Origin: Euryarchaeota archaeon TMED117
GTDB lineage: Archaea > Thermoplasmatota > Poseidoniia > Poseidoniales > Poseidoniaceae
Reading direction: 5' to 3'
DNA: 8,117 nt
NCBI GenBank assembly: GCA_002171315.2
Contig: NHFS02000023.1
Span: forward strand, 1 to 8,117
The position numbers and the translations under genes were made by a program. The notes under the pieces are model-generated. The model worked only from the letters and a program-made list of their open reading frames with translations, ran no database searches and was not told the origin of the DNA. Shown piece after piece: positions 6,501 to 8,117 of the stretch (position 1 is its first letter; the number at the start of each line of letters is the position of its first letter).

Positions 6501-6760
6501 CAATGAACTTCGATTTGGATGAAAATGGTTACCTGAAGAAGGCTGAATTTGTCGCTGCTGCTGAAGCATTCACTGCAGGGGATGACTCCGAAGAAGAAAC
6601 AGCGGATGATTCTGAGGAAGAAACATCTGAAGAAGCACCTGCGGAAGAAACTGAATCCGAAGCAGAAGGCGCATCAGAAACCAAGTCTTGCCCTATCTGT
6701 TCAACATCTGTAGATGTTAATGCTGCTACATGCTCTGCATGTGGTTTCACTTTTGAGTGA
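3584..6760 (+). CDS. 1058-aa mosaic protein: Pro-rich repeats, beta-sandwich domains, EF-hand, zinc ribbon
   Basis: I do not recognise the full architecture. After a short acidic start, residues 9-223 are a low-complexity tract of MPEAPPAPP, GMPAMPPMP and EMPPMP units, with LDLLAP motifs at 137, 167, 196 and 213 and a variant MDLLSP at 233. Residues about 224-279 are Pro/Asp/Leu-rich linker. From about 280 to 880 the sequence looks like consecutive beta-sandwich domains of the DUF11/CARDB sort; repeated patterns include EVENVSPVPLRDIVVTRDLP (from about 416), LEVKNTGSAV with DDIP (from about 641) and FENNGDTALQDVFIKDVIP (from about 801). Residues about 896-945 are Glu-rich. Residues 977-988 (DLDENGYLKKAE) are a canonical EF-hand loop with D977, D979, N981, Y983 and E988. 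A second Glu-rich linker leads to a zinc ribbon, C1036-x2-C1039 and C1050-x2-C1053. There is no signal peptide or membrane helix, so it is probably cytoplasmic and may act as a scaffold; both are inference. The start is fixed by GGAGGAG. Confidence 0.93.
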   Translation: MSDEETNQPEAPPGLPPMPPMPEAPPAPPGMPAMPPMPPMPEAPPAPPGMPAMPPMPEAPPAPPGMPAMPPMPEAPPAPPEMPPMPEAPPAPPGMPAMPPMPEAPPAPPEMPPMPGMPEAPPAPPEMPPMPEAPPGLDLLAPAPPEMPEAPPAPPEMPPMPEAPPGLDLLAPAPPEMPEAPPAPPEMPPMEAPPGLDLLAPAPPEMPEAPPGLDLLAPLAPAPVEDAPDAPSMDLLSPLAPAEETEEPEADALLTPLSTPDPLAAMDALAPADENPVATGEIAGATIRSSVEVDDVPGDKLEGTLHEIEKSTLTADGTIVKQSIKGTLTVNNPSSDDRIYDIDVLLDNADSTDIGGDQISVDELEAGKNYVKKYSVTDAQMLVLRERLDTNPARDNERSLSIALSEEPGIFALEIEVENVSPVPLRDIVVTRDLPDSVQFNHAAAATVDGNKMTWEVGSLHPGETQVLSIEGEIMVTSTKTIKAGSAQATYKADATLSNLSFRDLDAFCRGFTYMRVREDERPDNWICQTIFENRSSFAVDLVKLQVRMKGSEELLFDVNDVKEDVHPQGKWESEERNVMATAEPDFTYDLSYTVLPRATQKTEGTIKLEESSLTVVDADISKKYSTDTLKSFRQQHVSASLEVKNTGSAVINLMRITDDIPGLFQAPDMDAMTILIDGKELPEDQWKGELSAGITLEKDHRSPDGDGHTMTLTVGTKGPIGLKPGKSMVVKYKLNAPDPTPANERVDAPARFQFSSEQFGPVCLRDVPDAPSVRVSHLRRNFSAGKQAIPMGGKGRYEVLILFENNGDTALQDVFIKDVIPSNFEIKDWHVRGAGGEKRTDVDMTTNETEDGIEITWKLPVVGKGERLDVSFEIKGEGEIDAEALNRFHGAHFGDELESDEDDAPTEAPEEEVVEESEETSAEEEAVEESEEAPAEEEVVDEAPAIKFREDIMLRVMDEFGIEDRDAFLEHSMNFDLDENGYLKKAEFVAAAEAFTAGDDSEEETADDSEEETSEEAPAEETESEAEGASETKSCPICSTSVDVNAATCSACGFTFE
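3608..4252 (+). repeat. in-frame tandem repeats coding a Pro/Met/Ala/Glu tract
   Basis: This segment codes residues 9-223 of the large protein. The first part repeats units of about 16-19 codons built on MPEAPPAPP plus GMPAMPPMP or EMPPMP. The second part has longer units of 29-30 codons ending in GLDLLAP, with GLDLL starts at 3989, 4079 and 4166 and a shorter one at 4217. Proline and alanine codons vary freely between copies (CCA, CCT, CCG; GCA, GCT, GCG) while the amino acids hardly change. That indicates selection on protein sequence rather than very recent duplication. The 3989-4165 units are the most alike at DNA level and probably the youngest. Such a tract is prone to length change between strains and to assembly error. 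Confidence 0.9.
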
Positions 6761-6761
6761 T

Positions 6762-7181
6762 TCAAAACGGTAAGTTCCACTGAGGCCATTCCTCATGATC
6801 TGAGGAACTGCTCACAAGAACGATGACGTGACGTTTTGTGTTTTGAAGCACATCATTGAGCGATGAATGGGTTGAAGGTGGAATGACGCCATCGCGTAGA
6901 TCAACTGCAAGCCAAGCGGTTGGGTATTGTTTGAGACATGCCTCAAGTTCAGCTTCAATTCCTTTTGGCGGCACTCCTTGACGAACGCTTGCTAGGAATG
7001 ACCAATCAGAAATAGTACGCCGTTCGCTATCTGTCCATAGAATAACACGTTCAGTCATCTGAATTTTTTCCAACTGTTCGAGCGCTTCAGATTCAGTACA
7101 ACAGACGGGTCTTCCAGGCATTGGCATTGGAACTGGGTGCTGCCATGTAGTGGTGACATCGAGTGGTTCTTTGCGGCGCAT
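6762..7181 (-). CDS. protein of unknown function (139 aa)
   Basis: I do not recognise this protein. It is soluble, with no signal peptide or membrane segment. After a proline-rich start (HPVPMPMPGRPVCC, about 15-28) come a helix (ESEALEQLEKI), a strand (TERVILWTD), a helix with GIEAELEACLKQYP, a strand (AWLAVDLRDG) and a hydrophobic strand, HVIVLVSSSS, near the end. This alternation suggests a small alpha/beta fold of Rossmann type, but no catalytic motif stands out. Its stop lies one base beyond the stop of the large plus-strand gene, so the genes are convergent and abutting. The ATG at 7181 is the furthest upstream, and internal Mets near residues 18-20 are possible starts. Protein-like composition and tidy packing between neighbours support a real gene. 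Confidence 0.7.
   Translation of the reverse strand: MRRKEPLDVTTTWQHPVPMPMPGRPVCCTESEALEQLEKIQMTERVILWTDSERRTISDWSFLASVRQGVPPKGIEAELEACLKQYPTAWLAVDLRDGVIPPSTHSSLNDVLQNTKRHVIVLVSSSSDHEEWPQWNLPF
6789..6807. repeat. 7-bp inverted repeat past the end of the large gene
   Basis: TTCCTCA (6789-6795) and TGAGGAA (6801-6807) are perfect complements with a 5-base loop (TGATC). A second TGAGG at 6781-6785 can pair with the same CCTCA, giving two mutually exclusive hairpins. The site lies 29 bases past the plus-strand stop and inside the 3' end of the convergent minus-strand gene. No T run follows on the plus strand, so it is not a standard archaeal terminator. It may stabilise a transcript end. Confidence 0.4.
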
Positions 7182-7258
7182 GTATACAGGACAACATCCT
7201 ATCGTTTGAATTCAACGGAAGACCAACCTTCATGACCCTCATGCAACACAGTTGTACT

Positions 7259-8117
7259 ATGGCGAGCCGCCCAGCACCTCCACCACCCCCACCACCAAAT
7301 GGTTCGATGCTGACAATGTTGTTGGTCATGGTCTTGATGAGTTTCCTGATCATCAATCCAAATATTCGTAATTCTCTTGGCAATATGGCCGACCCAATTC
7401 TTGCTCCTGTTCTACCAGAAACTGAATTCTTCGTACTTACAGTACTCATCCTAGGAACATTCTCAATGACGATGAATACTGTTCTTCGAAATCTCTTCAT
7501 GGATCCTATTGCTCAAGCACATATTGCTCACCGACAAGGTCAAGTTCGTCGAATGATGAACGATGGCAGAATGAGTCGTGACCCAATCCTAATGGAAAAA
7601 GCGAACACACTTCGTGAACAAATGATGCCTGAACAATTGAAAGTTCAGATGGGTGCAATGCGTCCAATGATGTTTACCATGATCTTTATCATTGGAATTT
7701 TTGCATGGTTAACAACCGCTGTTGAATCATTCAGAGTTGATTATGTGTCCCTTCCATGGACGCCTCGTTGGGATCTACTCGATGACAAATTTCTTTTCTT
7801 CCCTGCATGGATTTGCGCTTATATCTGCATGAGTGCACCTTTGGGACGAATCGTAGATCGACATATCAAATTGATTCGATACAGAAAACATCCAGTTGTA
7901 CTCGCTAACGAAAAGTTGAGCGAACCATTGCTTCACCTTGTTGTATCAGAGGAAACTGAATCCAAGCAAGCGAAGAACCGACGAAGTAAATCTCGTAAGA
8001 ACGGTCCAAAGAAGCAACAGAAGGCTGCGATTAAGACGGAGACAAAGGCAGTGAAAAAGGAGTCCACATCCGTACATGTCTGCCCTGAGTGCATGAGTGA
8101 AGACGTTGAAAAGAAAG
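7259..8117 (+). CDS. DUF106 (EMC3/TMCO1-like, Oxa1 superfamily) membrane protein, C-terminus cut by window edge
   Basis: The visible 286 residues fit the archaeal DUF106 family, relatives of EMC3, TMCO1 and YidC/Oxa1 that assist insertion of membrane proteins. Hydrophobic segments lie at about 17-33, 57-76, 136-156 and 178-198. Between the second and third is a charged, Met-rich, probably helical cytoplasmic stretch (about 85-133, including QGQVRRMMNDGRM and REQMMPEQLKVQMG). RPMMFTMIFIIGIFAWL (135-151) is the typical core helix. Two additions stand out: an N-terminus with seven consecutive prolines (7-13), and a Lys-rich tail (about 235-270) leading to CPEC (C275, C278), the first half of a zinc ribbon whose second half is off the edge. 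ATG 7259 is preferred because MASRP directly precedes the Pro run; in-frame ATGs at 7232 and 7241 are alternatives, and none has a Shine-Dalgarno site. Confidence 0.87.
   Translation, partial: MASRPAPPPPPPPNGSMLTMLLVMVLMSFLIINPNIRNSLGNMADPILAPVLPETEFFVLTVLILGTFSMTMNTVLRNLFMDPIAQAHIAHRQGQVRRMMNDGRMSRDPILMEKANTLREQMMPEQLKVQMGAMRPMMFTMIFIIGIFAWLTTAVESFRVDYVSLPWTPRWDLLDDKFLFFPAWICAYICMSAPLGRIVDRHIKLIRYRKHPVVLANEKLSEPLLHLVVSEETESKQAKNRRSKSRKNGPKKQQKAAIKTETKAVKKESTSVHVCPECMSEDVEKK

Noticed and set aside
7093..7500. Minus-strand frame with a run of seven Gly
   Set aside because: The Gly run is the antisense of the DUF106 polyproline codons, and it overlaps two better genes.

Overview
The window looks like an accessory-free stretch of an archaeal chromosome, most likely a marine Euryarchaeota / Thermoplasmatota lineage such as Marine Group II (Poseidoniales). 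This is inference from gene content: a UbiA-type ether-lipid prenyltransferase, an archaeal GPN-loop GTPase, a DUF106 (EMC3/TMCO1-like, Oxa1 superfamily) membrane protein, mostly Shine-Dalgarno-less starts with TATA-like boxes, and a tRNA-Glu with archaeal features. No mobile element, CRISPR array or rRNA is visible.

Layout. (1) 1-54, minus: tRNA-Glu(CTC), cut by the left edge at its T arm. (2) 55-232: a divergent regulatory region with TATA-like boxes on both strands, a 10-bp palindrome and a 16-bp direct repeat. (3) 233-1620, plus: a probable three-gene unit of a small unknown protein, a small winged-helix-like protein (starts overlap as TGATG) and a UbiA prenyltransferase, probably digeranylgeranylglyceryl phosphate synthase. 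(4) 1617-3453, minus: a GPN-loop GTPase followed by ornithine carbamoyltransferase, whose stop overlaps the prenyltransferase stop by 4 bp. (5) 3454-3583: a divergent intergenic region ending in a strong Shine-Dalgarno site, the only clear one in the window. (6) 3584-6760, plus: a 1058-residue mosaic protein with a long Pro/Met/Ala/Glu repeat tract, repeated (D)LLAP motifs, several beta-sandwich-like domains, an acidic region, one canonical EF-hand loop and a C-terminal four-cysteine zinc ribbon. (7) 6762-7181, minus: a small unknown protein whose stop lies 1 bp from the previous stop. (8) 7259-8117, plus: a DUF106-type membrane protein with a seven-proline N-terminus, cut by the right edge inside a C-terminal zinc ribbon.

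The housekeeping genes serve lipid synthesis, arginine synthesis, GTPase-assisted assembly and membrane protein insertion, and share no single pathway. The most unusual item is the 1058-residue mosaic protein. Its combination of formin-like proline repeats, beta-sandwich repeats, EF-hand and zinc ribbon without a signal peptide or membrane segment matches no family I can name. The DUF106 protein just downstream echoes its plan of N-terminal polyproline and C-terminal CPxC zinc ribbon.
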